Assembly (NCBI GenBank): GCA_903642225.1
Contig: CAHJWI010000012.1
Location: 25,003-89,002, forward strand
DNA from: Acidobacteriaceae bacterium
GTDB taxonomy: Bacteria > Acidobacteriota > Terriglobia > Terriglobales > Acidobacteriaceae
Direction of reading: 5' to 3'
Length of the DNA: 64,000 nucleotides
The notes under the pieces are model-generated. The model did not search any database. It was not told the DNA's origin and saw nothing but the letters and a program-made list of their open reading frames with translations. This document shows positions 1-9,836 of this stretch, piece after piece. A program made the position numbers and the translations under genes. Position 1 is the stretch's first letter; each line of letters begins with the position of its first letter.

Positions 1-135
1 CATGCGAAGGTATTCGACGATCTGAACGTAGTGGTTGCAACCGTGGGTGACGGCGTGTGTGTCTGTGGTTCTTACGGCTCCAATGTACGTGCTAAGAAGC
101 AAGTGATGGGCTTCCTCGGTGCCCTCGTACAATAG
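1..135 (+). CDS. Possible 3' end of an upstream gene, partial
   Basis: Frame 1 is open from the window edge to a TAG at 133-135 and encodes 44 residues without a start. The other two plus-strand frames are interrupted. The residues (containing VVVATVGDGVCVCG) match nothing I recognise. The stop lies just before leuS and overlaps the probable leuS -10 element, so this could be a real C-terminus or a chance open frame. Confidence 0.3.
   Translation, partial: HAKVFDDLNVVVATVGDGVCVCGSYGSNVRAKKQVMGFLGALVQ
128..133 (+). promoter_or_regulatory. Probable -10 element of leuS
   Basis: TACAAT lies 7 nt before the leuS ATG at 141. At normal -10 to +1 spacing, transcription would start at or within a base or two of the start codon, implying a leaderless message. 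No convincing -35 hexamer is visible. Confidence 0.5.
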
Positions 136-140
136 AGAAG

Positions 141-2651
141 ATGCCTGAGCAGACTGAAATTCGTTACAACCCCGCAGAGATTGAACCGCGACAGCAGGCT
201 GGCTGGGACGCCAATCCGGCCTTGTACGCCGCCGAGCCGCATACCAGCGACAAGCCAAAGTACTACCTGGTGGAGATGCTGCCGTATCCGAGCGGCGTGC
301 TGCACATGGGCCACATGCGGCTGTATGCCATCGGAGACGCATTGGCCCGGCACGGGTGGATGACGGGGAAGAACGTGCTGCACCCGATGGGATGGGACGC
401 GTTCGGTTTGCCTGCGGAGAATGCCGCGATCAAGAACAACAGCGCTCCGCGCGAGTGGACGCTGAGCAACATTGCGAAGATGCGTGTGCAGATGCGGCGC
501 ATTGGACTGAGCTACGAGTGGGACCGTGAGGTGACGACGTGCCTGCCGGACTACTACCGATGGAATCAGTGGTTTTTCCTCGAAATGTTGAAGCGCGACC
601 TTGCCTACCGTAAAAAGAGCAAGGTGAACTGGTGTCCCGTGTGTGGCACGGTGCTGGCCAACGAGCAGGTGGTCAACGGCTACTGCTGGCGGCATGAGGA
701 CACCCTGGTCGAGTTGCGCGACCTTACGCAGTGGTTCTTCCGCATCACGACGTACGCGGACGAGCTGATGGACGGTTTGGACGCGATGCCGGGCTGGCCG
801 GAGAAGGTGCGCACGATGCAGCGCAACTGGATCGGCCGGAGCGAGGGCGCGGAGGTGACGTTTGCCGTGGACGGCTGCACCGATGCGATGACCGTGACGG
901 TTTTCACGACGCGGATCGATACGATCTTTGGCGCGACGAGTTTGCAGCTTGCGCCGGACCACCCGCTAATTGCGCACTGGTGCGGGTTCGATGGGGCCTT
1001 GAAGCTGCAGGTGGACGCGATGCTGGCCGAGCAGAAGACAGCGCGCGACACCGATACTCTGGGCGAACTACCGAAAAAGGGGTTTGCGACCGGGCGGTAT
1101 GCGGTGAACCCGTTCACCAGTGAGAAGATACCCATCTGGGTGGCGAACTACGTGCTGGCTGGCTATGGCACGGGCGCAATTATGAGCGTGCCGGCACATG
1201 ACGAGCGGGACTTTGAATTCGCGACGAAGTACGGGCTGCCGATCGTGCGGGTGGTTGCGCCGAATTTAGATACCGGCGAGCTCCAACTGCCATTTATTGG
1301 CAAGGCAGAGGCGGTGCTTATCGACAGCGGTCAGTGGAGCGGCGAGCCGGTGCTGGAGGCGCAGGAGGAAATGGCGAAGTTCGCCGAAGCCGGTGAATTT
1401 GGCAAACGGACGACGACCTACCGGTTGAAGGACTGGGGTGTGAGCCGGCAACGATACTGGGGGACGCCGATTCCGATTGTGTATTGCGAGCAGTGCGGGA
1501 TGCAGCCAGTGCCGGAGTCACAGTTGCCAGTGTTGCTGCCGGACAGTATCGACGTGGCGAACACGACAGGATCGCCGTTGGCCAATGTGCCGAGCTTCGT
1601 GGACACGACGTGTCCTGCGTGCGACGGGGCTGCAAAGCGCGAGACGGACACGATGGATACGTTCGTGGATTCGTCGTGGTACTTCTACCGCTACACGGAT
1701 CCAAAGAACGATACGGTTCCGTTCAGCACTGATGCGGCAAACTATTGGTTCGAGATCGACCAGTACATTGGTGGGGTGGAGCACGCGATTCTGCACCTGA
1801 TCTATTCACGGTTCTGGACGAAGGTGATGCGCGACATCGGCCTGATTGCGAACAGCGAGCCGGCGGAGCGGTTGTTTACACAGGGCATGGTCATTAAGAA
1901 CGGCGCCAAGATGTCGAAGTCGAAAGGCAACGTGGTGTCGCCCGATGAGATGATCGCGCGCTACGGTGCAGATGCGACACGCATGTATGCGTTATTTGCG
2001 GCACCGCCGGACCGGGACCTGGAGTGGCAGGAAGATGGTGTGGCTGGGGTGTCGCGGTTTCTTGCGCGGTTCTATCGCATAGTGATGACGTATGCGCCAT
2101 TGCTGCTTGCCAGTGAGGGCTCGACGACACAGGAAGCGATGGGCACCGCGGGTGCGAAGCTGACGCGCACGCTGCACCAGACGATTGGAAAGATCACGCT
2201 GGACTTTGCGGGGCGGTGGCACTTCAACACCTGCATCGCAAGCATCATGATCCTGGTGAACGAGATGCTGACCGTTGAATCGCAGATGGCTTCCGGCGAG
2301 ATTGCGCCGGCGACGCTGCGCGAACTGTTTCGCACGACGGTGTTGTTGCTGGCACCGTTCGCGCCGTACTTGGCGCAGGAGCTTTGGTCCGAGCTGGGGC
2401 ATGACGGGATTGTGTTTCGGCAGGCGTGGCCGATGGCGGATGTCGAGCTTGCAAAGGAACACGAGATGGAAGTTCCGGTGCAGGTAAACGGCAAGCTGGT
2501 GGTGATCGTACGCGTGGCTGCGGACGCGGACATGGAAGCGCTGAAGGCTGCAGCGCATGCGGACGAGAAGGTCACCGCACGGCTGGATGGCAAGACGGTG
2601 GTGAAGGTGGTTGTAGTGCCGGCGAAGCTTGTGAATTTCGTGGTCCGCTAG
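141..2651 (+). CDS. leuS: Leucyl-tRNA synthetase
   Basis: Class I aminoacyl-tRNA synthetase that charges tRNA-Leu in the cytoplasm. At 836 aa it has the usual bacterial length. The HIGH-type signature appears as HMGH near residue 57 (PYPSGVLHMGHMR) and the KMSKS loop as KMSKSKGN in the last third. A CP1 editing domain is expected between them and the length allows for it. The C-terminal anticodon-binding and LeuRS-specific region is complete, ending in a short basic and valine-rich tail. ATG 141 is preceded by TACAAT seven bases upstream rather than a clear Shine-Dalgarno sequence. A membrane-protein gene begins immediately after the TAG. Identity is secure from motifs and length. Confidence 0.97.
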   Translation: MPEQTEIRYNPAEIEPRQQAGWDANPALYAAEPHTSDKPKYYLVEMLPYPSGVLHMGHMRLYAIGDALARHGWMTGKNVLHPMGWDAFGLPAENAAIKNNSAPREWTLSNIAKMRVQMRRIGLSYEWDREVTTCLPDYYRWNQWFFLEMLKRDLAYRKKSKVNWCPVCGTVLANEQVVNGYCWRHEDTLVELRDLTQWFFRITTYADELMDGLDAMPGWPEKVRTMQRNWIGRSEGAEVTFAVDGCTDAMTVTVFTTRIDTIFGATSLQLAPDHPLIAHWCGFDGALKLQVDAMLAEQKTARDTDTLGELPKKGFATGRYAVNPFTSEKIPIWVANYVLAGYGTGAIMSVPAHDERDFEFATKYGLPIVRVVAPNLDTGELQLPFIGKAEAVLIDSGQWSGEPVLEAQEEMAKFAEAGEFGKRTTTYRLKDWGVSRQRYWGTPIPIVYCEQCGMQPVPESQLPVLLPDSIDVANTTGSPLANVPSFVDTTCPACDGAAKRETDTMDTFVDSSWYFYRYTDPKNDTVPFSTDAANYWFEIDQYIGGVEHAILHLIYSRFWTKVMRDIGLIANSEPAERLFTQGMVIKNGAKMSKSKGNVVSPDEMIARYGADATRMYALFAAPPDRDLEWQEDGVAGVSRFLARFYRIVMTYAPLLLASEGSTTQEAMGTAGAKLTRTLHQTIGKITLDFAGRWHFNTCIASIMILVNEMLTVESQMASGEIAPATLRELFRTTVLLLAPFAPYLAQELWSELGHDGIVFRQAWPMADVELAKEHEMEVPVQVNGKLVVIVRVAADADMEALKAAAHADEKVTARLDGKTVVKVVVVPAKLVNFVVR

Positions 2652-3593
2652 GTGCGCACGGAGCGGCAGCCACAGCGGGCGACGCAGGGTTTCGTGTCGG
2701 TACTGACGTATGTGTGGAGCCATCCTTCGCTGACTGCGATTGAAATTGCGTGGCGATGGGCATTCGGGATTCCGGCGATCCACCTGCTGGTGCGTACCGG
2801 CAGCAGCGTACTGGACGCGGTGCCATGGACGACGACGGGTATCGGGAGCATATCCGCGAACCAGTTGCTGACGGACCCGATGCAGTCGGCCACGGCCATG
2901 GTGGCGTTTGCCGCGATGGTGGGGCCGGGTGTATGGCGAGCGATGCAGTGGCTGGGGCCGTTGCTTCTGGTGTGGTGGATTGTGCTGTCGACCGTTGGTC
3001 GGACATTCTTACTACGGCGGCTGGATACGCGGCTGCACCCACGGCCGGGAACGCTGCTGCTGTTGCAGGTGCTGCGGCTGGTACCGATCCTTGCCCTGGG
3101 TGCGGCCTGGTGGTTTGGGCTGCAGGGATTGGCAACGTTTGCTATTGTGAACCCGATATTGCAGGGCGGGGAACCGCAGATGATGGTGTACGTCGCGGGT
3201 GTGATTGTGCTATCGCTGGGCCTGTTTGTGGCTGCAGCGGGTGTGGGTTGGGTATTTACGGCGGCTCCAGTGCTGGCGATGCGAGACGGCCAGCGGCCAT
3301 GGCAAGCACTGGTGGCAACGGCGCGGCTGCGGCACTTGCGCGGCAGCCTGTTCGAAATCAACATGGTTCTGGCCGTGGTAAAGATCATGCTGCTCGTGCT
3401 GGCACTGGCGTTTTCCGCATTTCCATTGCCGTTCGCGAACGTAATGACGGAAGGGTACATCCTGTTCTGGTCGGCGCTGATCACGGTGTGGTACTTCGCT
3501 GCCTCGGACATGTTCCATGTGGCGCGCCTGCGCGCATACTGTACGTTGCTCGATGACCGGGAGCCCGGGACCGCTCAGGAGCAGCGACTGTAA
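2652..3593 (+). CDS. Polytopic inner-membrane protein of unknown function
   Basis: The reading frame starts with GTG directly after the leuS stop codon, with no spacer, so translation is probably coupled. A second in-frame GTG at 2694, behind AGGG, is an alternative start. The 313-aa product has about six hydrophobic spans (roughly residues 20-40, 75-110, 135-165, 175-205, 235-260, 270-290) and few charged residues between them. No catalytic motif is visible and I do not recognise a family. It ends with a soluble tail rich in Arg, Glu and Gln. Proximity to leuS suggests co-transcription only, not a shared function. Confidence 0.75.
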   Translation: MRTERQPQRATQGFVSVLTYVWSHPSLTAIEIAWRWAFGIPAIHLLVRTGSSVLDAVPWTTTGIGSISANQLLTDPMQSATAMVAFAAMVGPGVWRAMQWLGPLLLVWWIVLSTVGRTFLLRRLDTRLHPRPGTLLLLQVLRLVPILALGAAWWFGLQGLATFAIVNPILQGGEPQMMVYVAGVIVLSLGLFVAAAGVGWVFTAAPVLAMRDGQRPWQALVATARLRHLRGSLFEINMVLAVVKIMLLVLALAFSAFPLPFANVMTEGYILFWSALITVWYFAASDMFHVARLRAYCTLLDDREPGTAQEQRL

Positions 3594-3665
3594 GTCGCGA
3601 AGTGACGCTACGGCCTAAGCGTGCATCCGAGGAAACGTACAAAGAATCCTGCATCGGAGCAGTCC

Positions 3666-3836
3666 ATGAACTTTGGCATTTACCTCGTTGGTTACCTCAT
3701 CCTCATCGGTGGCATAATTTACGCTTGCAATCTTGCGCATGTGCCGCAGCATTGGATTATTGCTATTGCGCTCATTCTGTTAGGGGCTGGTGTGTTCACG
3801 GGTGTGCAGCGAACTCGGACGAAGGACCCCTCCTAG
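3666..3836 (+). CDS. Small two-helix membrane protein (56 aa)
   Basis: The ATG at 3666 is preceded by GGAG at 7-nt spacing, which favours it over the longer in-frame opening at 3621. The product begins MNFGIYLVGYLILIGG and has two hydrophobic helices (about residues 3-20 and 30-47) joined by a short His-containing loop. The tail is charged (RTRTKDPS). This is a typical small inner-membrane hairpin peptide of unknown role. It lies between the leuS unit and guaA on the same strand. Confidence 0.6.
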   Translation: MNFGIYLVGYLILIGGIIYACNLAHVPQHWIIAIALILLGAGVFTGVQRTRTKDPS

Positions 3837-3871
3837 GCGATCTGGCGCGCGCAGCAACGTAGTCGAAGCGC

Positions 3872-3898
3872 TTGTCGATCAGCCACCTCGCTTACACT
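3872..3898 (+). promoter_or_regulatory. Probable guaA promoter, leaderless configuration
   Basis: TACACT at 3893-3898 lies 6 nt before the GTG start at 3905. A weak -35 candidate, TTGTCG at 3872-3877, is 15 nt upstream. Transcription would begin at about the start codon. Confidence 0.5.
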
Positions 3899-3904
3899 GA
3901 GGAT

Positions 3905-5488
3905 GTGAGCAGTTCTACGATCGTGATCCTTGACTTTGGTGCGCAGTACACACAATTGATTGCGCGCCGCATCCGTGAGTTCAACGTGTTTTCGGTTGTT
4001 TTGCCCTGCACGGCGCCGCTGGAGCAAGTGCGTGCTTCATCACCGGCCGGGATCATCTTGTCCGGTGGCCCGAGTTCGGTGTACGACCAAGACGCACCGA
4101 AGGCGGACCCAATGCTGTTACAGCTTGGCCTGCCGACGCTCGGCATTTGCTACGGCATGCAATGGATGGCACACCGCCTGGGCGGGCGGGTGGAACCGGC
4201 GGACAAGCGCGAATATGGCGATGCCGAAGTTACGGTGGAGCAGCAGAACAGACTCTTTGCCGGCTTGCCTGCGACGCTGCAGGTGTGGATGAGCCACGGC
4301 GACAGCGTGATCGAACCGCCAGCCGGGTTTTCTGTTGCGGCAAGTTCGCACAACGCGCTGTCGAGCATAGCGGATGAGAGCCGCGGCATGTACGCGGTGC
4401 AGTGGCATCCCGAGGTGGCGCACAGCAAGCAGGGGACGGCGCTGCTGAAGAACTTTGTGCTGGGCGTGTGCGGGGCGAAGGCGGACTGGACGCCTGAATC
4501 GTTTACTCAGTCGACGGTTGAGACTATACGTGCACAGGTCGGTGATGGCCATGCAATCTGCGGGTTGAGCGGCGGCGTGGATAGCGCAGTTGCGGCTGTG
4601 CTGGTATCGAAGGCGATTGGCGACCGGCTGACGTGCATTTTTGTAGACAACGGCGTGCTACGCAAGGGCGAGTTTGCGCAGGTGCAAAAGAATATGCGCG
4701 AGAAGCTGCACCTGAACGTGGTTGCGGTGGATGCGTCTAATCGGTTCCTGTCGCAGCTGGGTGGCATTACCGACCCGGAGATGAAGCGCAAGATCATCGG
4801 GCGCGAGTTCATCACGGTGTTCGACGACGAGGCCGCAAAGATTCTGCGAGCGCAGGACGCTTCGGGTGACGTGGCCCACGATGACACGGGTGCGGAGGTG
4901 GCGTGGCTGGTGCAGGGAACGCTCTATCCCGATGTGATCGAGTCCTCAAGCGTGAATGGACCGTCGCATACCATCAAGAGTCATCACAACGTGGGCGGCC
5001 TGCCGGAGAACATGAAGCTGAAGCTGATTGAACCGCTGCGGGACCTGTTCAAGGACGAGGTGCGGCGTGTGGGCGCTGACCTGGGCATGCCTCAGGAGGT
5101 GCTGGAACGGCAGCCGTTTCCTGGGCCGGGGCTGGCCGTGCGCATCGTCGGCGAGGTGACTCCGGAACGTGTGGCTATTCTGCAGAACGCAGATGAAATC
5201 GTTGGGGCGGAGATCAAGAAAGCCGGGTTGTACCGGAGCATCTGGCAGAGCTTTGCGGTACTGCTGCCGGTAAAAAGTGTGGGCGTAATGGGAGACCAAC
5301 GGACGTATGCGTATACGTGCGCCATTCGAGCCGTGCACAGCGACGACGGCATGACTGCAGACTGGGCGCCGCTGCCTTATGAGGTGCTGCGGACGATGAG
5401 CAGCCGCATTGTGAACGAGGTGCGCGGAATCAATCGAGTGGTCTACGACATTACGTCGAAGCCGCCGGGAACAATTGAATGGGAGTAG
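3905..5488 (+). CDS. guaA: GMP synthase (glutamine-hydrolysing)
   Basis: Converts XMP to GMP using ATP and glutamine, the last step of guanine nucleotide synthesis. The N-terminal class I amidotransferase domain shows the nucleophile motif GICYG and the His-Glu pair in QWHPE. The central ATP-pyrophosphatase P-loop is GLSGGVDSA. The C-terminal dimerisation domain carries [11 protein letters not shown] and ends in the conserved PPGTIEWE. The GTG at 3905 gives 527 aa, the family norm. An upstream in-frame TTG at 3872 would add eleven residues absent from other GuaA proteins and would sit inside the probable promoter. No Shine-Dalgarno sequence sits at proper spacing. Confidence 0.96.
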   Translation: MSSSTIVILDFGAQYTQLIARRIREFNVFSVVLPCTAPLEQVRASSPAGIILSGGPSSVYDQDAPKADPMLLQLGLPTLGICYGMQWMAHRLGGRVEPADKREYGDAEVTVEQQNRLFAGLPATLQVWMSHGDSVIEPPAGFSVAASSHNALSSIADESRGMYAVQWHPEVAHSKQGTALLKNFVLGVCGAKADWTPESFTQSTVETIRAQVGDGHAICGLSGGVDSAVAAVLVSKAIGDRLTCIFVDNGVLRKGEFAQVQKNMREKLHLNVVAVDASNRFLSQLGGITDPEMKRKIIGREFITVFDDEAAKILRAQDASGDVAHDDTGAEVAWLVQGTLYPDVIESSSVNGPSHTIKSHHNVGGLPENMKLKLIEPLRDLFKDEVRRVGADLGMPQEVLERQPFPGPGLAVRIVGEVTPERVAILQNADEIVGAEIKKAGLYRSIWQSFAVLLPVKSVGVMGDQRTYAYTCAIRAVHSDDGMTADWAPLPYEVLRTMSSRIVNEVRGINRVVYDITSKPPGTIEWE

Positions 5489-5529
5489 GCTCGCTTAACG
5501 CTTAAGTACGACGGACGAGTCCAGGAGGC

Positions 5530-6087
5530 ATGGGCAGATTGAAAGGCAAAGTTGCTGCTCGGTTGCTGTGCATGCAGGTGTTCTGCTTTTCTCTTGCTTC
5601 CGGGGACGCATGCGGGGCATGCGGCGAACAGGAGCCCAAGCGTAACGGCACCGGCACAGACGCTGTCTACGGTGGCGTCTCAGGCTGAGAAGGGAACCTG
5701 GACGACTGCGGTGAGCGGCCTTGCCACTGGGGAGATGACGATGGCGTTGCAGAGGCTGTTTCCACTGCCGCAATCGGACCTGAGCACGATTGCGCTTGGC
5801 CACCATGGAAGGTGGTCCTGAATGCAGCGACCGACGAGCAGGCACAATAACAAAGTTGACGCTGACGGGGGATTACGCCGGTGATCAACGAAATGGTAAA
5901 TCGCGACGGTGCAGAACCGGACCTACAAGCCTGCAGCGCGAAATGGGCACCGTTACCAAGTCAGCAGGAGCTGCACTTCTACTACATGCGCTTGCAGGTT
6001 TGATGCATGGAGGACGCGCATGCGGGGTAGTGTATCGCAAGAAAGTGACCGCCTACAGCGGCGGCCCTTTCCGAGGTTCAGTTGCGA
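5530..6087 (+). pseudogene. Decayed gene for an exported protein, several frameshifts
   Basis: A good ribosome site (AGGAGG) precedes an ATG at 5530 that opens a signal-peptide-like stretch (MGRLKGKVAARLLCMQVFC). That frame stops after about 50 codons. Protein-like sequence then continues in the next frame (about 5615-5820), and fragments such as TITKLTLTGDYA and VINEMVNRDGAE follow in other frames to about 6000. No single frame spans the interval. The pattern fits a secreted-protein gene broken by indels. I cannot name the parent family. Apart from this remnant, I see nothing in the interval between guaA and the aldolase gene. Confidence 0.45.
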
Positions 6088-7104
6088 TCAGCTAAGTTCG
6101 TCCATGCTGTTTACGCCGATCTTGAGGTACCAGGGGGAGGCAGCTTCAAGGGCCTTGTTGACGTTCTGGATGTTATCGACACCTGCTGATTCCATCCATT
6201 TAAGGAACGCATCGTTGCCGTCCTTGGCATAAATCTTGACGGCATCGGACCAGGTGGCGCGGCCGCAGAGGACACCGTTGAACTTGGTTCCGCTTTCGCC
6301 GGCCAGGGCCAGGGTCTCGATGAAGATCGTGTTGGTAACCCCAGCGGAAAGATAGATGAAAGGCTTGTCGGTGGCGGCCTCGGCGTCGCGAAAGAGCTGC
6401 AGGGCTTCTTCGCGGGTGTAAGCGGCTTCGCCCTTGAAGGCACGGGTGCCGGAGACGAAGGTCATCTCTACCGGGACCTCAACCTTGAGCACGTCCACAG
6501 AGTACTTGTCCTTGCTGAATTCAAGCATAGAGCCGGAGACGACCTTGGGCTTAAGTTTGGCGTAGGCGAGTGACTTCTCTCCGTTCCCGGCAACGTCGTA
6601 GCCGACGGTCTCCAGGAAAAATGGTATGTCGTGGAAGTTACATTCGTCGCCGATGCGTTCGATGAAGGCGTGTTTCTGATCGTTAACGGTGTCGGTCTCA
6701 AACGGCGTGTAGTACAGCAGGATCTTGATGCAATCGGCACCAGCGTCTTTGAGGCGACGGACGCTCCAGTGTGTGAGCAGGTCAGGCAGGCGGCCGGGGG
6801 TGTTTGCATCGTAGCCTGTCTTCTCATAAGCGAGCAGCAGGCCAGCCTTATTGCGTTCCTTACTGGCAGGTAGGCCAAACTCGGGGTCGAGCAGGATGGC
6901 TGAAGCGTAACGCGTGAGAACGCTGGTAACGCCGGATTTGAAGACCTCGAGATCATGCTCGGTGGCGTCTGTACCGCGTGCAGCGCCGATGGACTTCTGC
7001 AGGGAGCCGCGTTGATCCATGGCGGCGGCAGCAATGACGCCGCGGGCATCCGATACAGCTTTCAGTCCGGCCAATTTTCCAGGTGAGGGCTTCTTTAGCG
7101 ACAT
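6088..7104 (-). CDS. Tagatose-1,6-bisphosphate aldolase family (LacD-like class I aldolase)
   Basis: A TIM-barrel Schiff-base aldolase expected to cleave a ketose bisphosphate to dihydroxyacetone phosphate and glyceraldehyde-3-phosphate in the cytoplasm. LacD-type landmarks include AMDQRGSL near the N-terminus, DCIKILLYY in the middle, the putative Schiff-base lysine in VLKVEVPVE, and GVLCGRATW near the C-terminus. The start at 7104 (MSLKKPSPGK) has AAGGAG at 6-nt spacing. A longer reading to 7158 lacks such a site. The 338-aa length fits the family. It lies 71 nt downstream of rph on the same strand. No lac or tagatose genes are nearby, so the physiological substrate is uncertain. Confidence 0.85.
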   Translation of the reverse strand: MSLKKPSPGKLAGLKAVSDARGVIAAAAMDQRGSLQKSIGAARGTDATEHDLEVFKSGVTSVLTRYASAILLDPEFGLPASKERNKAGLLLAYEKTGYDANTPGRLPDLLTHWSVRRLKDAGADCIKILLYYTPFETDTVNDQKHAFIERIGDECNFHDIPFFLETVGYDVAGNGEKSLAYAKLKPKVVSGSMLEFSKDKYSVDVLKVEVPVEMTFVSGTRAFKGEAAYTREEALQLFRDAEAATDKPFIYLSAGVTNTIFIETLALAGESGTKFNGVLCGRATWSDAVKIYAKDGNDAFLKWMESAGVDNIQNVNKALEAASPWYLKIGVNSMDELS

Positions 7105-7175
7105 GCGAACTCCTTCGGCTTGGTTCAGCCATGGTACCGCTATAAGTTTCGATGACAAACAGGGGTGACTAGTTA

Positions 7176-7904
7176 CTACAGCAGCTTGCGTTGCTCCGCG
7201 ATTAATTCTGTGATGCCGAGTTCCGCGTAGTCGAGCATTGTGGCGAGTTGGACGCGGGTGTATGGCTGCTTCTCTGCCGTAGCCTGCGTTTCAACTAGGC
7301 CGCCGCTAGCCGTGATCACGATGTTGCTGTCGACCTCGGCCTGGGAGTCTTCGCTGTAATCCAGGTCGAGCAGAACCTGGCCGCCGACAATACCGACGCT
7401 GACGGCGGCAAGGAGTTCGCGCATGGGTGATTGTGGGAGAGTGCCTGCAGCCACGAGTTTGCCGAGCGCTAGATCGAGTGCAGCGGCGGCACCGGTGATG
7501 GCGGCAGTGCGCGTGCCGCCGTCGGCCTGTAGCACATCGCAGTCCAGAATGATGGAGCGTTCACCGAGGGCTTTCAGGTCCATGACACTGCGCAGGGAAC
7601 GACCGATGAGGCGCTGGATCTCATGAGTGCGGCCGCCGATCTTGCCGCGTTCGCTTTCGCGTGGTGTGCGGGTGAGAGTGGCGCGGGGTAGCATGCTGTA
7701 CTCGGCGGTGACCCACCCTTTGCCACTACCGCGCAACCAGCCGGGCACGGTTTGCTCTACAGTTGCGTTGCAGAGCACGCGCGTGTTGCCGAATTCGACC
7801 AGGATGGAGCCCTCAGCTGTAGCGACAAAGTCGGCCGTGAGGCGAATGGGACGCAGGGAGTTGGGGGCGCGGCCGCCGCTGCGAAAAACGGGATCGTTGG
7901 GCAC
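7176..7904 (-). CDS. rph: Ribonuclease PH
   Basis: Phosphorolytic 3'-to-5' exoribonuclease that trims the 3' ends of tRNA precursors. The protein carries the RNase PH hallmarks: [10 protein letters not shown] at the N-terminus, [28 protein letters not shown], the phosphate-binding region [15 protein letters not shown], and [15 protein letters not shown]. The GTG at 7904 gives 242 aa, the normal length. Upstream in-frame codons would add residues not found in the family. TATACT lies 7 nt before this GTG, so the message is probably leaderless. The aldolase gene follows on the same strand. Confidence 0.95.
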   Translation of the reverse strand: MPNDPVFRSGGRAPNSLRPIRLTADFVATAEGSILVEFGNTRVLCNATVEQTVPGWLRGSGKGWVTAEYSMLPRATLTRTPRESERGKIGGRTHEIQRLIGRSLRSVMDLKALGERSIILDCDVLQADGGTRTAAITGAAAALDLALGKLVAAGTLPQSPMRELLAAVSVGIVGGQVLLDLDYSEDSQAEVDSNIVITASGGLVETQATAEKQPYTRVQLATMLDYAELGITELIAEQRKLL

Positions 7905-7911
7905 ACTAACG

Positions 7912-7917
7912 AGTATA
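7912..7917 (-). promoter_or_regulatory. Probable -10 element of rph
   Basis: TATACT on the minus strand, 7 nt before the GTG start at 7904, matches the leaderless arrangement seen at several other genes in this window. Confidence 0.55.
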
Positions 7918-8189
7918 TGGATGAGGCACGCGTGCCCCGTCCGTGGCATTCGCCGTGCGACCAAAAATGTGCAAAGATCGAAATCACATGGTGCATGCCC
8001 GGTGCCGGTTGGCGAAGGCCTGGCGCATGTTCATGGCGCTTCACGCGTTCAGCAGCGACTGATATCTCGTATGGTCGCCAGGCGTGTCGTGACATTGTTG
8101 TTTGTTGTCCTGTCTTCAGGTCTCCAGATGTTCGTGGTCCCGGACGCTTGCGTCTGCGCGGACGTAGTTGCACGCGGGAGAGCTTGGTC

Positions 8190-9836
8190 ATGGGAAGCAA
8201 CACAGTGTCACAAAATCGCAATCCGATGCCTGGGATGGGGCTGGGCGGTACCAGCCGGTTGGCATTCCGTCCGCACATGGTGCCGGCTGGAGTAGAGTCG
8301 CGCGCGCCCGAGATAGAGGCTGCGAAGGTCCCTCCTGGTGCACCGGGGGTTTTGCTGCGGTCGACATTGGAAGAGCACGGGGGCGCACAACGGTCGGTGT
8401 CAGGACCGGACCCGCTGCACCTGCTCGTTATCGACGAAGATGACAATGTTCGGCGCGCGATTTGCGAGGCTGCCTCCGTGATGGGATTCGTTCCGCATTC
8501 CGCGCGGAACGAAGGGGATGCGGAAGACATGCTGAAGCGTCGCAGCGTAGACGTCGTTCTGATGGATCTTCGTCCGCAAGACCAGGGATTCACCTACCTG
8601 CAGCAACTGCGGCAGAGACTGCCGCGTGTACCCGTTGTTGTGATGACGGCGTTTGCAACCGTAACGTCGGTGGTAGATGCTATGCGCATTGGCGCGAGCG
8701 ATTGTTTGACCAAGCCGTTTGCGTTGGATGAACTTACAGGCACGTTGGAGGTGGCGGCACAGCGTCGCCAGTTTGACGTGGAAAGCCGGAGGCTGCAGGA
8801 GAGCATCGTGCGCGATGCCGGACAGCGGGGTGTGATCGGCTCGTCTGCGGCAATGGAGAAATTGTTGCGCATGGTTGCCAAGGTTGCAGCTGCGACGCAC
8901 CCTGTTTTGATCGTGGGTGAGAGCGGCAGCGGCAAGGAGGCGATTGCTCGCCTTATCCATAGCAGCTCTTGTATGGCAACCGTCCAAATGCGGTCCGTGG
9001 ACTGCTCTGCGCTTGCGCCAGCGTTGCTGGAGACGGAGCTGTTTGGCTATGTGCGACATGAGGGTACCGCGCTGCGCGAGGAGCGCCATGGACTGCTGAC
9101 CCAGACCGAAGGGACTACCCTGTTTGTGCGCGAGATCGGAGACATGTCGCTGGAGTTGCAGGCAAAGCTTTTGCGTGCGCTGCAGGAACGTCGCCTGCGA
9201 CCGGCGGGCGGTGCGATGTCTCTGCCCGTGACGGCAAGGTTGTTAGCTTCAAGCAGCCGCGACCTGCCGCAGCTGGTGGAGTCTGGCCAGTTTCGCCGGG
9301 ATTTGTACTTCCGATTAAACGTAGTGCATCTGCGGGTACCACCGCTCAGGGAGCGGCGTGAAGATATACCGCTGCTGGCGTCATACTTTCTGCAAATGCA
9401 GGCAAATGCACGGCATACAGAGTACGTGCTGGACATAGAAGTACTGGGTGTTCTAGATGGTTACGATTGGCCCGGCAACGTGCGTGAACTTGAAGGTAGC
9501 GTCGAGAGGGCTTGCTCCTTCTCAAGCGGGCCGCAGATTTTTCTAAAAGATTTCCCTTCGCAGCTCATGGGTTACAAGCAGCAGCTATTTGTTGAAACGT
9601 TGCGTGTGGATGCGAGAGTCGACCCGGAGGAAAGCAGGGTGAACACAAGGGCGTTGCCGACGATTCCGGGCGCTGGTGTGACGGGGATCGTATCGATTGC
9701 CGAGTTGGAGAAGCAGGCCATTCTGACAGCCATCCGCTCGCTGAACGGAGACAAGTTGATGGCTGCAAAGCTGCTTGGCATTGGAAAGACGACGCTGTAC
9801 CGGAAGCTGAAAGAGTACGGACTCGAAGACGAATAA
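8190..9836 (+). CDS. NtrC-like response regulator with degenerate AAA+ domain
   Basis: Predicted DNA-binding regulator of 548 aa. Residues 76-190 form a receiver domain with the phospho-acceptor aspartate in VVLMDLRP (about D126) and the conserved lysine in TKPF. Residues 215-450 are an AAA+ domain with a good Walker A (GESGSGKE), arginine-finger region FRRDLYFRLN and WPGNVREL. The C-terminus is a Fis-type helix-turn-helix (MAAKLLGIGKTTLYRKL). Two key elements are altered: the GAFTGA sigma54-contact loop after ELFG is replaced by unrelated sequence, and Walker B reads LFVREIG instead of LFLDEIG. ATG 8190 has GGGAG about 10 nt upstream. The first 75 residues are low-complexity linker. It may not activate sigma54 promoters. 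Confidence 0.85.
   Translation: MGSNTVSQNRNPMPGMGLGGTSRLAFRPHMVPAGVESRAPEIEAAKVPPGAPGVLLRSTLEEHGGAQRSVSGPDPLHLLVIDEDDNVRRAICEAASVMGFVPHSARNEGDAEDMLKRRSVDVVLMDLRPQDQGFTYLQQLRQRLPRVPVVVMTAFATVTSVVDAMRIGASDCLTKPFALDELTGTLEVAAQRRQFDVESRRLQESIVRDAGQRGVIGSSAAMEKLLRMVAKVAAATHPVLIVGESGSGKEAIARLIHSSSCMATVQMRSVDCSALAPALLETELFGYVRHEGTALREERHGLLTQTEGTTLFVREIGDMSLELQAKLLRALQERRLRPAGGAMSLPVTARLLASSSRDLPQLVESGQFRRDLYFRLNVVHLRVPPLRERREDIPLLASYFLQMQANARHTEYVLDIEVLGVLDGYDWPGNVRELEGSVERACSFSSGPQIFLKDFPSQLMGYKQQLFVETLRVDARVDPEESRVNTRALPTIPGAGVTGIVSIAELEKQAILTAIRSLNGDKLMAAKLLGIGKTTLYRKLKEYGLEDE

Noticed and set aside
8071..8295. Plus-strand 74-codon frame with a signal-peptide-like start (MVARRVVTLLFVVLSSGLQ) between rph and the NtrC-like gene
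   Set aside because: The second half runs out of frame through the start of the regulator, codon use is poor and there is no ribosome site. The hydrophobic stretch is probably chance.
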